Below are positions 13,105 through 24,030 of a DNA stretch of 64,000 nucleotides, piece by piece. The notes beneath the pieces were generated by a model. It searched no databases. It saw nothing but the letters and a program-made list of their open reading frames with translations, and was not told the DNA's origin. How positions within the stretch are numbered: position 1 is the first letter of the stretch; each line of letters starts with the position of its first letter. The stretch is from Paraescarpia echinospica (Eukaryota; Annelida; Polychaeta; Sabellida; Siboglinidae), in contig CM034531.1 in the NCBI GenBank assembly GCA_020002185.1, positions 49,719,629 to 49,783,628 on the forward strand, read 5' to 3'. The position numbers were made by a program, and so were the translations under genes.

Positions 13105-15657
13105 GGTCTGATGCGAGTTCAAGGTGCTGATCTAACGAAACAAGTCTTCATCCTGTTTACGGCGGTCGACGATTTCGTCAAGACTGTCACGGAAGAAGTC
13201 GCCGACAGTCGCCAACCGAGCGCCGACAGTGTCGACGTTGTTGAAGTGTCTCAGCGTTCCGGACGCGCCAACAGCGGCTGCGAAAACGGTACGCCGACAC
13301 GCGAAAACGAAACGGGTGTTGCGGTAAACGGAACAGTGTACGTCGAACGAGCGGACCCGGGTAGTCGTGTAGGACTGAACGCCGAAGACGTTGTCGAGTC
13401 GGACAGAGATTGTTCTGCTCAGCCAACGAACACTGGTCTTGCTTCCGGGACGATAGACAAAGATACAGCCGATACGGACAGTTGTGACAAGGACAAGACT
13501 GTACACCGACCTGCCGGACACAACCACGTCACCAAGACGAACACGCGCACTGCGGCAGACGTCACGGTGGTCTCGTCGCCAACCACAAACACCAAACACA
13601 CGCCTTCGCGACACACGAAGCGATCTCACGGCGATCGTAACCGGCGGTCTCGCGAGCAATCACGTGACGTCGATACCCGACGAGATCACAGCAGCTACGC
13701 TGACCGGCTGATATGTAAGGTGGCGAGAATGACAAGAGTGGACGTGGCCGAACTGTGGTCACCGCGCTCACACGACATACAGACACACCATCGCCGCCGC
13801 CACGACTGCAGGAACGGCGACGCCGACAACTGCGTCAACAACAGTTCGCCTGTGACGACATCTAGCGGTTACGAGAGTGACGTCGCCTGTATTCGCGAGG
13901 AGGAGATCGATAAGCTGTTGCACGGAGACTGTTCGACGGCAGATTGTCGGACGGATAAAACAACGGCGGAATGTCGTGAACCGTTCATCCTCCGACCCGA
14001 CGACAAATACGAGGCTAACTACGCAATGGACACTCGGACGCGCACGGGGACGACAGGCCGCCATGTCAGCACCGACTGTCACAGAAACGTCCAGGACATG
14101 ACGTCGCCTCGCGTCTATCACGAGCACACACGTAAGCTTTCGCGTGTCGCACGATCCATGGAACAGATCATCCGAGACTTGCAGGCGCCACCACGAATCA
14201 CTAAACGCAACGCAAAGCCATTGCCGCCGCTACAGGGGGATGTGACTTCACGTCTGGTCAATGGACGCACATGTTGCGTTGACGAGCGGAAACTGGCCAC
14301 GGCGGAGGAAGTATCCGTCGTCGCCGATCTCGCACATACATCAGAGGACGTGTTGGGTTGTGAAACGAGTGACATGATACCAAAAGTTGCTCTGAGAACC
14401 CCGGTCATTCACGACGACGAAGGGAGGTCGGCATTCCGGCCTTACAAGCCCTGCAGCAACACGTATGATTCGATAGGGCGCTCCAACGCAGGGAAAGAAC
14501 TGCCCCCGTACGGACGCCCAAACGACGACCACCAGTCGGGAAATATGAACGTCACAAACAACGTACACAACTCACCAGAAGAGACCCACATACCGCCAGG
14601 GTCATTAATGCGAGTCGTTTGTAGTCCGTCGACGCTCCTTACTCAACGTAGTGCAAGTCCTGACTCTGGCCGCGGGAGCTGGTCCAACTACGGAACGTCG
14701 CCGGACTACGCAGACCGGAAGCGCCAACCGTGTGGTGCAAATTGGCGCGCCTTGCGCAGACTCTCCGAGGTGGACCCGTTCGTCGAGAGCGAACCCATAT
14801 ACGAAACGATTGACGATGGCGCCATGTTGCCACGGAAGTCAGAATACGCGTCGCCGCCACCACTACCGCAGAGACCTGTGCGCTGCGCACGCCGTATTTC
14901 GGCGACAGAAGGTAAATACGCCACTGTCGGTGAATGTGCTGGTTGGGGGGATACCACCCCCCAACTACCCCCCAGGGAGTATCAACACGGACGCAACTAC
15001 TACTACAGGTACACAGACAATAGTGCGGTGTCGACTACTGACACTGCAAGTAACAATACACAGGACACGTGTCCAACTCGAAGAACAATCCGCAAACCGA
15101 CAGCAGTGGCGCCCAGTGATGGTGTCGCGATGCGGCGCCAACAACCGGAAGTGCCTCATCTCGAGGACATCGTCAAGAGCTCGGACATCGTGGACTTGAG
15201 TGGGGCGCACGTGTACACAGTGGCCGACGTGCTGGAGAGCATCCACGGGTATGTCGGTCATCTGTCTTCCGGCGACCCGCATCCCGACAAGCCAACCGAC
15301 GAAGTTGGTGACACCAGCACACGCCGGTGCCCAAAGGTGCCTAATGAATCTGTTGGGCGTGACACGGACTACCACTTACTCACAAAGACCGCAAATACAT
15401 CAACGTCTAGTGGCACGCGATCTTCCGGTAAGAACGCGCAGTGTCTGGACGATGCACCATCCACAAGCTTCAAACAAGATGGGTACTGTCTTTCCGCAGA
15501 ACTACACAACCTGCAAGACGACAGCGCCGACTGGCGCCGACCGCGTGGATGCGAGTCATGTGATCAGGAAGTGCAGACTGTACGTGCCGATCTGCGTCAG
15601 CATAGTTCCGACCTGGTGTGGTCCTCCAACCGGCCACTGCAGGGAACGTATTGTTGA
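13105..15657 (+). CDS. long terminal coding exon, tyrosine-motif scaffold-like protein (unrecognised)
   Basis: Open for 850 codons to TGA at 15655. I place the exon start at 13105 because 'gcccgtcgtgttgcag|GGTCTG' is a good 3' splice site; the ATG at 13087 lies before it, within the presumed intron. Codon-rich, GC/CpG-rich sequence contrasts with AT-rich flanks. In exon numbering it begins with a helical stretch (LTKQVFILFTAVDDFVKTV, about residues 10-28). A basic Arg/Ser/His region follows at about 155-195. Tyrosine motifs are TYDSI (Tyr 454), IYETID (566), EYASP (581), KYATV (605) and VYTVAD (704), with PPPLPQRP at 584-591, a plausible SH3 ligand. Most of the rest is polar and probably disordered. 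I infer a cytoplasmic adaptor, scaffold or receptor tail. I do not recognise the family; upstream exons are not identified. High confidence it is coding, low on function. Confidence 0.85.
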   Translation, partial: GLMRVQGADLTKQVFILFTAVDDFVKTVTEEVADSRQPSADSVDVVEVSQRSGRANSGCENGTPTRENETGVAVNGTVYVERADPGSRVGLNAEDVVESDRDCSAQPTNTGLASGTIDKDTADTDSCDKDKTVHRPAGHNHVTKTNTRTAADVTVVSSPTTNTKHTPSRHTKRSHGDRNRRSREQSRDVDTRRDHSSYADRLICKVARMTRVDVAELWSPRSHDIQTHHRRRHDCRNGDADNCVNNSSPVTTSSGYESDVACIREEEIDKLLHGDCSTADCRTDKTTAECREPFILRPDDKYEANYAMDTRTRTGTTGRHVSTDCHRNVQDMTSPRVYHEHTRKLSRVARSMEQIIRDLQAPPRITKRNAKPLPPLQGDVTSRLVNGRTCCVDERKLATAEEVSVVADLAHTSEDVLGCETSDMIPKVALRTPVIHDDEGRSAFRPYKPCSNTYDSIGRSNAGKELPPYGRPNDDHQSGNMNVTNNVHNSPEETHIPPGSLMRVVCSPSTLLTQRSASPDSGRGSWSNYGTSPDYADRKRQPCGANWRALRRLSEVDPFVESEPIYETIDDGAMLPRKSEYASPPPLPQRPVRCARRISATEGKYATVGECAGWGDTTPQLPPREYQHGRNYYYRYTDNSAVSTTDTASNNTQDTCPTRRTIRKPTAVAPSDGVAMRRQQPEVPHLEDIVKSSDIVDLSGAHVYTVADVLESIHGYVGHLSSGDPHPDKPTDEVGDTSTRRCPKVPNESVGRDTDYHLLTKTANTSTSSGTRSSGKNAQCLDDAPSTSFKQDGYCLSAELHNLQDDSADWRRPRGCESCDQEVQTVRADLRQHSSDLVWSSNRPLQGTYC

Positions 15658-15784
15658 CAGTCGATTGGTTTTGTGTACATATGTGTCGGTAACGGTTAGC
15701 CCAGATCTTTAGCAATTTTTTGTCATAGGGAAATATTATCCAATGCAATGTCTGAGGATCGGATTGATAACTTTAAATACTTCT

Positions 15785-15823
<39 letters not shown>

Positions 15824-17655
15824 TGTATTTTGATAAGATCTACCGTTGCAGTGAGGTTTTGGTGAGAACCTTTTAACCGTTATCGAGTTGTATATAATAA
15901 GCTTATTTATTCGGCCGGAGTTTCTCCGTGTTTGCCTATCATTATCTGAGAGGTGAAAAACAATGTAACATGGTCACGTGATAGCCGACAAATACTGTAT
16001 ACATGTTGGCAGTTAAATGTCGTAGCGATATTGCAACCTTGTCACTCTGTGGGTATCCCGTGCTAACTCTTAAAGGCAAACACGGGGATTTGGCAAACTA
16101 TCATGAATCTAGTCATTGACTTTGTTGCAAAGACATGTCGTGGGAAATGTCACATCATATCATTTATGTACATTATACTTTAATTAATGTGCTGCATATT
16201 AAGTATGCACAATTTCTTCTCAATCAAAACATCATGGGAAAACATCGACAACTTATCACGCGATAGCGCGAATATCTGAATAGTATCATCACTTTATTCA
16301 GATGGTGAACATGAAGACAAGTTCGCTTGTACGCGGTCACATTTCGCCCGTATTCTGTGTGTCTCTCTCAACAAACGACGAGGCGCTGTTGGATGGGTGG
16401 TATTTACCTCGGCCGTAAATTTGCGCCGATTACTCCCTTCGTGGGAGGTCGAGAGTTCGCTCTCTGGGGGACTTGAGTGGAGGCGACAAACACGCCGCGT
16501 ATACTGCCGTGTACATGGGCGGGTTGGTGCTCCACCGTCGCTTTATTTGTTCTATTTACGCTGTTTACTCGGATTGACGTCACGGATTGAAAACCGTAAA
16601 ATGGCGCGTTTATGACGTGACGCATTTATCAGCGTTCAAATACATATATTCAGTGTGGAAAGGTGGGAGGTAGTAGGTGTGACTATTTAAGCTTCGACAA
16701 ACAGACGCGCGAGTGTAATACAAACAGTGGCGATCTCATTAGACAGCGATGTGAAAACATATCAATAAGTTGGTGACGACAAAACTGCCCAGGTCGTAAA
16801 GGATACACAAACTCCCAGGGTAGTTTTCGTGGAAGCCTCACTATACGGTTTATTACACTATTTATAGGGGCTGTGTCTAGCATTTTAAATGTAGGGTTTG
16901 TTTTCAGTATCCCGCCCCACTATGTGCGCAAAGTGTTTGAATATTCATTTGACACAGTGTTTAATCATACGTTGATGTTTAATTTTGGGAATGTATTTAA
17001 AAGAATCTCATTATGTTCAGTTGTTAAGATAATAATAATACTGATTGTTCAATAGTTTAAATTTCGTCTGTATTGAACCCAGTAGCCTTATTTATTTATT
17101 GGAACCACCGACTTACTCATCCACGTTCTCGTGTCATTCACTATATGTAAGCGCTTCCTGACCTCTTGAGACGAAAATGAAAGAAACCATTTGATTGTTA
17201 GCAGCCTACATTGGCTCTCTGCAGAACAAACGTGTGTGGAACGACGGGAATATTTGTCCAGATCGCGTGTTTGTGTATAATTGTGTAAACCACGTTACGG
17301 TAGACGGTCGTACTGTAGTTAGTATTAAAGATACACCGTGCGATCGTTTTGTATCGTGGAATCGTGTAATATTGTATAAACTAAATGTGAATATACACAA
17401 TAGCATCACCCAAATGTGCCTTAATGAACCATATGTTCTAAATACGGATCATTAAAACACATTAGGAAGGTCAAGATGTTAAAATAGATAGTTTATATTA
17501 TATAACACCATTTTATAATATAACTACCACACTTTGTACTTTTAAACGGAAAACGGCAGACACAAAATCGTGTCTGAACCCGGGGCATTGTTATGATGGA
17601 ACGTCATATCAAGACGACATTTCGGATCTTAATTGTCGAATCTGTGTACGCATTT
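15658..17655. other. 3' flank of the long exon, no further gene seen
   Basis: Presumed 3' UTR followed by intergenic DNA. I see no canonical AATAAA close to the stop. An (AT)n run occupies about 15787-15821. Short frames at 16397-17455 have no recognisable features. Confidence 0.4.
15787..15821. repeat. (AT)n microsatellite
   Basis: Uninterrupted TA/AT dinucleotide run. Confidence 0.95.
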
Positions 17656-17797
17656 CTGTATCATTTCCAACAATCAACTGCTCATATGTATGAGCAAACA
17701 GTTGTATCATTTCCAACAATCAACTGCTCATATGTATGAGCAAACAGTTGTATCATTTCCAACAATCAACTGCTCATATGTATGAGCAAACAGTTGT
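17656..17797. repeat. 46-bp tandem repeat x 3, each with a perfect hairpin
   Basis: Units start at 17658, 17704 and 17750 and are essentially identical. Each contains tgctcata-tg-tatgagca, an 18-nt perfect palindrome, flanked by caac/cagttg which extends the stem imperfectly. Confidence 0.92.
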
Positions 17798-18244
17798 AAC
17801 ATTGTTAAATGTGCATTTATTATTAAAATATTGTTTTTGTTTATTAAAAAAAGTGTTCTGTCATTGTTGTGATACATGTTCGTTACCTACGTGAGACGAT
17901 ATCAACGACCTGCTACTTTACTACACATTATTTAATAAGTTTGACTCCTGCATTGTTCCGTAGCTTTCCTTGTGTGCTTGTTAACATGTGGGGTACTATA
18001 TATGCTCGAAACCAACACACCGATTACCCTCAATCTTTACATGTCAAAACAAAGCGAAGGAACATCAAAGGGACGCAATTGCTGTTTGCTGACGAAGTTC
18101 GAGACACATTAAAGCCTATAATTTGATAATAACATGATTTAACACACACAAGCACACAAACACGCGCACGCACGCTAGCGCACGCGCGAGCGCGGACTGT
18201 GCTGTGCGTGTAGTATGTACGTACATGTAGGTTCGACGTCGTGT

Positions 18245-18371
<127 letters not shown>

Positions 18372-18635
18372 TGTGCATGTAAATGCATGAATGTGCTTGT
18401 GCGTGATTGTGTGTGCGTGCGTGCGTGAGTGTGTATACCTGTGCGCGTGCGTGAGTATGTGTGTGTGAGCGTGCGTGCTTGTGTGTTTGTGTTAATGCGT
18501 GTGTGTATGAGCATATGCTCCGTATGTACGTGCGTGTACGTCCGTGTGTGTACATGTATATGTTTGTGTGGTTTGAGGTATGTGTGTAAGTACGATCCCG
18601 CACGTATGTTCTATACACGCCGTGACCACGTTAGA

Positions 18636-18695
18636 GGAAATCTGAATTCAGTAAGATCAACCGCCGTCTGTCCGCTCACCGTGAAGCACAATGAT
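18636..18695 (+). repeat. dispersed 60-nt module, copy 1 (plus)
   Basis: Translates as GNLNSVRSTAVCPLTVKHN. A second copy in opposite orientation at 22953-23012 translates as ENLNSISSTAVCSLTVKYN. About 84% nucleotide identity, with several third-position differences. Either a fragment of a dispersed repeat or a relic of a common coding source; no gene context is visible. Confidence 0.6.
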
Positions 18696-18830
18696 GGCCG
18701 TTTATCTAGGCCCCTACGCGGGAGACTCCACTGTTTATTCCGGCAACTTACCCTCATGCAGCGCTTTAATCCGCAATGCTTACTTTTCGGCACGTCTGCA
18801 CCGGCCGTCACAAATCCAACCAAGTTTTGA

Positions 18831-21582
18831 TTATGTCGTATTTACCTACAGTTGTTTGATCTGATTCACTATTATAAACATACACAGACCACTTTACACG
18901 CGCCGATGTTCATCACTATAAATTATGTCAATTATGTGGTGGAATGTTTAACATGGCGCATTATGACCGGAGTAGTAACAGGGCCTAGAAATTATATTTA
19001 TTCCGACAGGTTGAAAGTGACTAATCAGTATGGTATTTCAACTTATCCTCATTTCCAGTTGAAGGCCTAAAAGTTTCATGTTGCTGTATATTGTGCATAT
19101 AGTTTTCTTTGTTTGCATTTTACTTGCAAATAAGGGATTGAATTAAATTGAAAAATTGCACTTAGTAACGTTTTAAGAAAGCGAAAATTAGAGCGAGAAA
19201 TATAGAGGGTAAAATAAAGGGTCGGACAGAGAAGCTCCATGGTGGTCTAGCAGACTGGCTATAGGAAAGACCACAGCAGAACGGTTGCAAGATATCTTTG
19301 ACCGTAGTCACTGCAATGATCATGATCGCTAAAGCCTGCAACAGAACGGTAATTGGAAGTAATGATAGTTTTAACAATAACATGTGATTGTATGTTAAAA
19401 CCGTCAGATTTTGTAACTTTAAAGTAAAAAGCTTCCGTTTATTTTGGTGGACTATCGCGGGGCTGAAGAAGATCTTTTAATTTACTTCACTGAAACACAA
19501 CGCGCCCTATTTCCGTGCCAAATGACCTCGCGATGTTGTGGACATTAGAATACCCTCTAGGAAAAGGTCGATTTAACTCGTGTTTACCGTGCGTGTGACA
19601 AGTTGTCGGTCGACACGCGTCGCTGCACACGGGTCGACCTGGGTCGAAATCGTCACTTGACGGGATCGTTACACGCCTTAACTGATCGGATCAAGTGCTG
19701 CACTCTTCACATTTCACTTCCGTCAGCACGTCGGTGAAATCAATCACTCGAAGCTACAAATTATTATCAGACGTCCTTGCCTTGGTCGAGGCGGAAACAA
19801 TCCCTTCGAAGTTATGATGGGTTGGGCTGAACTGGAAATGTTGGCCGGTGTACCGGGCCTATAGTAGTCCCGTGTCAGAAACAGGGACTTATTACAATCG
19901 TGCCAGAAGTAGGCAAGGTGATTTGTGAACATTTATGATTAATGTTTTAATTGCTACATTACAAAGTGTAAATATAAGTGTCTGCAAACCTGTGCAATTA
20001 TTTGCAGGAAAACGTAATAAAACCAACGATAACAACAACAAGCAACACTTCTGGTACGCAGCGTATTTGATGGTCAAAGTATCAAAGGAACAGGTCAAGC
20101 TTCTGACGCACAATGCTTGAGACACTGCTGGCACGGGACTACTCCCGATCCGTTACACAAGACACAGTCCTGACGAAAACGTTCATTACATTCAACCAAC
20201 ATGTGTAACTAGACTGCAGAGGTCAAGGCTGTACCAAACACAGGTGTATACATTGACTAAACTGTCAACATGGTAGAAGTTAGATTGCCATGAAAATGCA
20301 TGTACATTACCAAAACAATCACATTATAATGTTTCCTGTTTTTTTAACTGAGATGATGTGATACGAGTTGATGTCGGTAGTTAGGTGAGACACACAACAG
20401 TCCATTTGTCTGGGGGCTAGGTTGTGTATCTGATCTCAAGACATTATATCCTTACCTTCTCTATTAAACTTGGTCATTTTCTAAACGCAATTTCGTGTAT
20501 TTCAAAATGTTGCTAAAAACATTGGTCATCTCGTGATGACTGGTTTGTATTTGTATCTTGAGAGCAATTTAGTATATTATTTATATATATATATATATAT
20601 CATATTTTTTATAATATATATATATATATATTATATCAATCAAATACACATGTAGAGTGAAAGGATAAGGTGGAAATACAGGATGGGCGAATAATTAAGA
20701 TAAGAAACCGATCAGATTGACAATGAAGGTAGTTGCGAGAAGAAGACTAGATGGGCAGGACACACGCAGAGAACGGGTGGATATAGATTGGCAAATAGAG
20801 CACGGAAAAAGAAGAGGCTGATAGAAGGAGAAAAGAAAGACTGAAATAAAGACGGAATGTGTCAGGAGAAATATCCTGGAAACGAATAGCAGAGTATAGT
20901 GAGTGATAGGCGGAGATGACTCATCGTGAGGGTAAAGGCATAAGATGGAGAAGAAGAAGATGAAAAAGATGATTAAGAAGAAGTAAAAATAAGGTACTCG
21001 TCCTGGCTTGGCCTGTCTTCTCATCCTTGGCCTATTTCCACCGAACAACAACAACAACACCGACTTCTAACGGGTTATGTATGATGACGTCGTGTCTATA
21101 CCATTCATTTTACTGTGTCTGTAATTACACTCCGAGTTGTCGTTTCTGGGTCACAAACACACAAGGTCTCTTTTAGGTGGCTCGTGCTTGCGAGACGTCG
21201 ACACGCGAACTGGCTCGCCCCGAGGGGGTAATTTTCCGTAATTATTGCACACACCAATATATACGGGTACGCGGGTCGATGGAAATCTTCTACAGAGTAA
21301 GTCGTTTTTGCAGCTTTCCCTTTCCACAAATAGAAAAAATGACACACTCGAGAAATCAGATCTTAACACTTTGTGTAACACTAACGCAAACCGTAACCCT
21401 ATCTCCGAGTGTCCGTATCGACGTTCAGTACCACATGGCACTATTCGTAAAGAATACTTGGTAAAATAAAATGGGGATTGCGTGTTGAAATGCGATTATT
21501 GACGGGTCTTTCTGGTTTGACGGCGTATACATTTACTACTAGTTTGTTTGGCTTTAGCGCTTACAACTTTGCCGTGTTGACT
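18831..21582. other. non-coding, no gene seen
   Basis: AT-rich DNA. The frames present are short and carry no recognisable domain or splice support. An AT palindrome is listed separately at 20583-20635. Confidence 0.4.
20583..20635. repeat. AT-rich palindromic microsatellite
   Basis: Two (TA)n runs flank 'catattttttata', so the whole block can form a cruciform-like hairpin. Confidence 0.85.
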
Positions 21583-21737
21583 ATCAGCACACTCATGTAA
21601 TGACGCTATCAGCACACTCATGTAATGACGCTATCAGTACACTCATGTAATGACGCTATCAGCACACTCATGTAATGACGCTATCAGCACACTCATATAA
21701 TTATGCTATTAGCACACTCATGTAATGATGCTATCGT
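21583..21737. repeat. 25-bp minisatellite, 6 copies
   Basis: Unit 'ctatcagcacactcatgtaa' plus 'tgacg'. Copies 5-6 diverge (catataattatg, tattag). Confidence 0.93.
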
Positions 21738-22019
21738 TTTTAGGTTGAGCTCACCAAAATAAAAAAAAACCAGCCACCATTTTGGTGATATTGAGCGGTA
21801 TCATGTTTTTAGTTTTTTTAATCGTTATGAGTTTTAATTTCAGAAACTAATGAACAAAATTTTGAAGGTCGTTCGTACACTTCAGAAGTGGACGTTTCAA
21901 CTAGCCTAACTAATAACACAATCACGCAGCGTTTGAGAAAGCATTCAACTGTTTATCTGGTTGATTGAGGTTATTAAAATGCGTACACAATAATTATTGA
22001 GTAATCGCTGTCGTAATCA

Positions 22020-22155
22020 GCCTCTTTCTCCGGCTCTCCGTCCCTCGGTCTAACAGCCTCTCCGTCTCTCCGTCTCTCCGTCACTCCGTCTCTCCGTCTC
22101 TCCGTCTCTCCGTCTCCCCTGCTCTCCGTCTCGCTGTCTCTCCGTCGTCGTCTCC
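22020..22155. repeat. (CTCTCCGT)n-like simple repeat
   Basis: Repeated 'ctctccgtc' words with cccgcccgcc at the right edge (to about 22192). Confidence 0.88.
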
Positions 22156-22554
22156 CTATATCTCCGTCCGTCGGCCCGCCCGCCCGCCCGCCAATTAAAA
22201 TAACAACAAAACTGTCTGGTCAAGCCCAACCTTAACGGACCAAAAGAACTTGGAATATAATTTTGTACGCTCTTTTTATTAACGTATTTACTTAAAACCT
22301 GTTTACCTACAGTGATCGGCTCCTATCGTGGAACGGTACACCCGTGCGACACAGCGCACCCAAAGCAACAGCTCCAAAAAAGGAACAGACGGCGCTTATA
22401 GATCCAAAAGGACAATATGCTACATGATGCGTTTATGTGTAATCAATACTGGTGTGAAAAAGAAGCTTCGTAGCAAGAAACAATTGAAACATGGACAATC
22501 AGATAAAGCCTTCCCTGTATTGTTTACTTCAAGGCCGAGCAATCAACAATGATA

Positions 22555-23115
22555 GAGGAGAGAGAGGGGGCGGACAGGCGCGAAAGTGCCGGCAGAGAGG
22601 AAGACAGTGCTGGGAGAACATGGAATAATTAGTGTATTTAAAATAGAAAGAGGAAAATAATGGAGGCAGAATCAAAGACAACGAGTAAGGAAGGGAGTGG
22701 ACTGTAGAAGAGGAAGGGAACGCAAAGGGGGGAGAGGGAGGGTGAGAGGACGAGAGTGTGAGCATGGTAAAGAGGAACGAAACGAAGGAGGAAGCGAGCG
22801 AGGAAAGGAGGAAGGTAGTGAGAGAGGGAAGGAGGGAAGGAGGGAGGAAGGAAGGAAGGGAGGAAGGAAGGGGAGGAAGTGTGTTTGTGGCAGTAAAAGG
22901 ACGAAGGAAGCGATCGAGCGATGGACGAAGAGAGGAAGGAAAGGATGGAGAATGCATTGTACTTTACAGTGAGTGAACAGACGGCGGTTGAACTTATTGA
23001 ATTGAGATTTTCTGTGGAGGGAGCAAAGACGACTTGGAGGAAGGTAGCGAGGAAGGGAAGGAGCGAAGGAGAGAGGGAGGGAGAGAGGGAAGAAGGGAGA
23101 GAGAGGGAGGTAGGC
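22555..23115. repeat. polypurine tract (gaagga/ggagg-rich)
   Basis: Strong strand asymmetry: the plus strand is almost all A/G for most of 550 bp, with many ggaagg and gggagg runs. The central segment 22953-23012 interrupts it with the dispersed module. Long frames on both strands are low-complexity by-products. The runs of G could form G-quadruplex or triplex DNA. Confidence 0.88.
22953..23012 (-). repeat. dispersed 60-nt module, copy 2 (minus)
   Basis: Opposite-orientation partner of 18636-18695; reads ENLNSISSTAVCSLTVKYN on the minus strand. It sits inside the polypurine tract. Confidence 0.6.
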
Positions 23116-23317
23116 ATACTGAGCGAGACAACATATAAACAATGACACGGTGAAATGGCGAACGAGAGACGGAAAAGATGGGGGGCGACGTGAACCGAAA
23201 TGAAAAATGCTAATCTGGAGATTAATATTGCGGGGCGAGATAAGAGAGTACACAGTACACTGCACGTTAACATTACCACAGTGCCATGTATACCTGTACT
23301 TGGAATACGTTCGAGCA

Positions 23318-23700
23318 AGATAAGGCTAATTACGTGTCATATGTGTTACTAATTCAAATGGGGAAAATCGATAAATGAATTATTTATCGTTGTAAATACA
23401 ACTTTATTGCTTATTTTTTCATCAATTATTGCTTATGTGAATATGATCTTATAGGGAGTGATTTAACAAAGGTGAAGTCATAGCTCTGTAATTAGAGGGC
23501 TATTAATTAAAGAGGGTGAAGGTGCGCAGCCTAAGGATACGTCTTACCGTCAAATTCAACAATCGTTGCATCAGACATGTTTTGAAAGAGGTTCAGGAAG
23601 TCAACTACATAATTCAACCGAAAAATATACCTGTTCGTTTTGTTCAATTCAACTACAACGAACAATTTTCTTTTGACATGTTATTACATAAGGTTTGATT
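23318..23700. repeat. dispersed block X, copy 1
   Basis: Shares ordered words with 27945-28365: cgtgtc(a/t)cat..gttac.aattc, atcgataaa, gcctaaggata, gcatcagacatgttttgaaagagg versus gcgtcagacaggttctgaaagagg, and acaatt..cttttgacatgtt. Diverged but collinear. Non-coding as far as I can see. Confidence 0.65.
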
Positions 23701-24030
23701 TTTATTTTCTTATGAATGTGTGCAGTGGCGTATTACCATAGGTGCAACAAGGGCACGTGTCGAAGTGCTTCGAGTTCCAGGGTGCCCCACTCGAGTACAC
23801 AAGAAATAAAGCAACATTGTCTAACAAACAACAGTTGTCGACAGTTGATAACTAACCAATTTAACATACTGGCATTAAAAAAGATATAGGCCTAGCGAGA
23901 TTGTATCCAAAATACAATTTTCTGGAGTGTAGTGAGAGTTCGTCAATGATGAACGAAAAGTGTCAACTTTCCAATAATGTCGCACTCGGTTGACAAGAAA
24001 ACGAAGACGTGGATCCTCTTCTGCGCCTGA

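Noticed and set aside
13132..15748. Many overlapping minus-strand and other-register frames of 65-182 codons
   Set aside because: Shadows of the GC-rich long exon.
22529..23318. 226-codon Ser/Pro/Leu-rich minus frame
   Set aside because: Low-complexity translation of a polypyrimidine strand. Only the embedded 20-codon module is kept as an observation.
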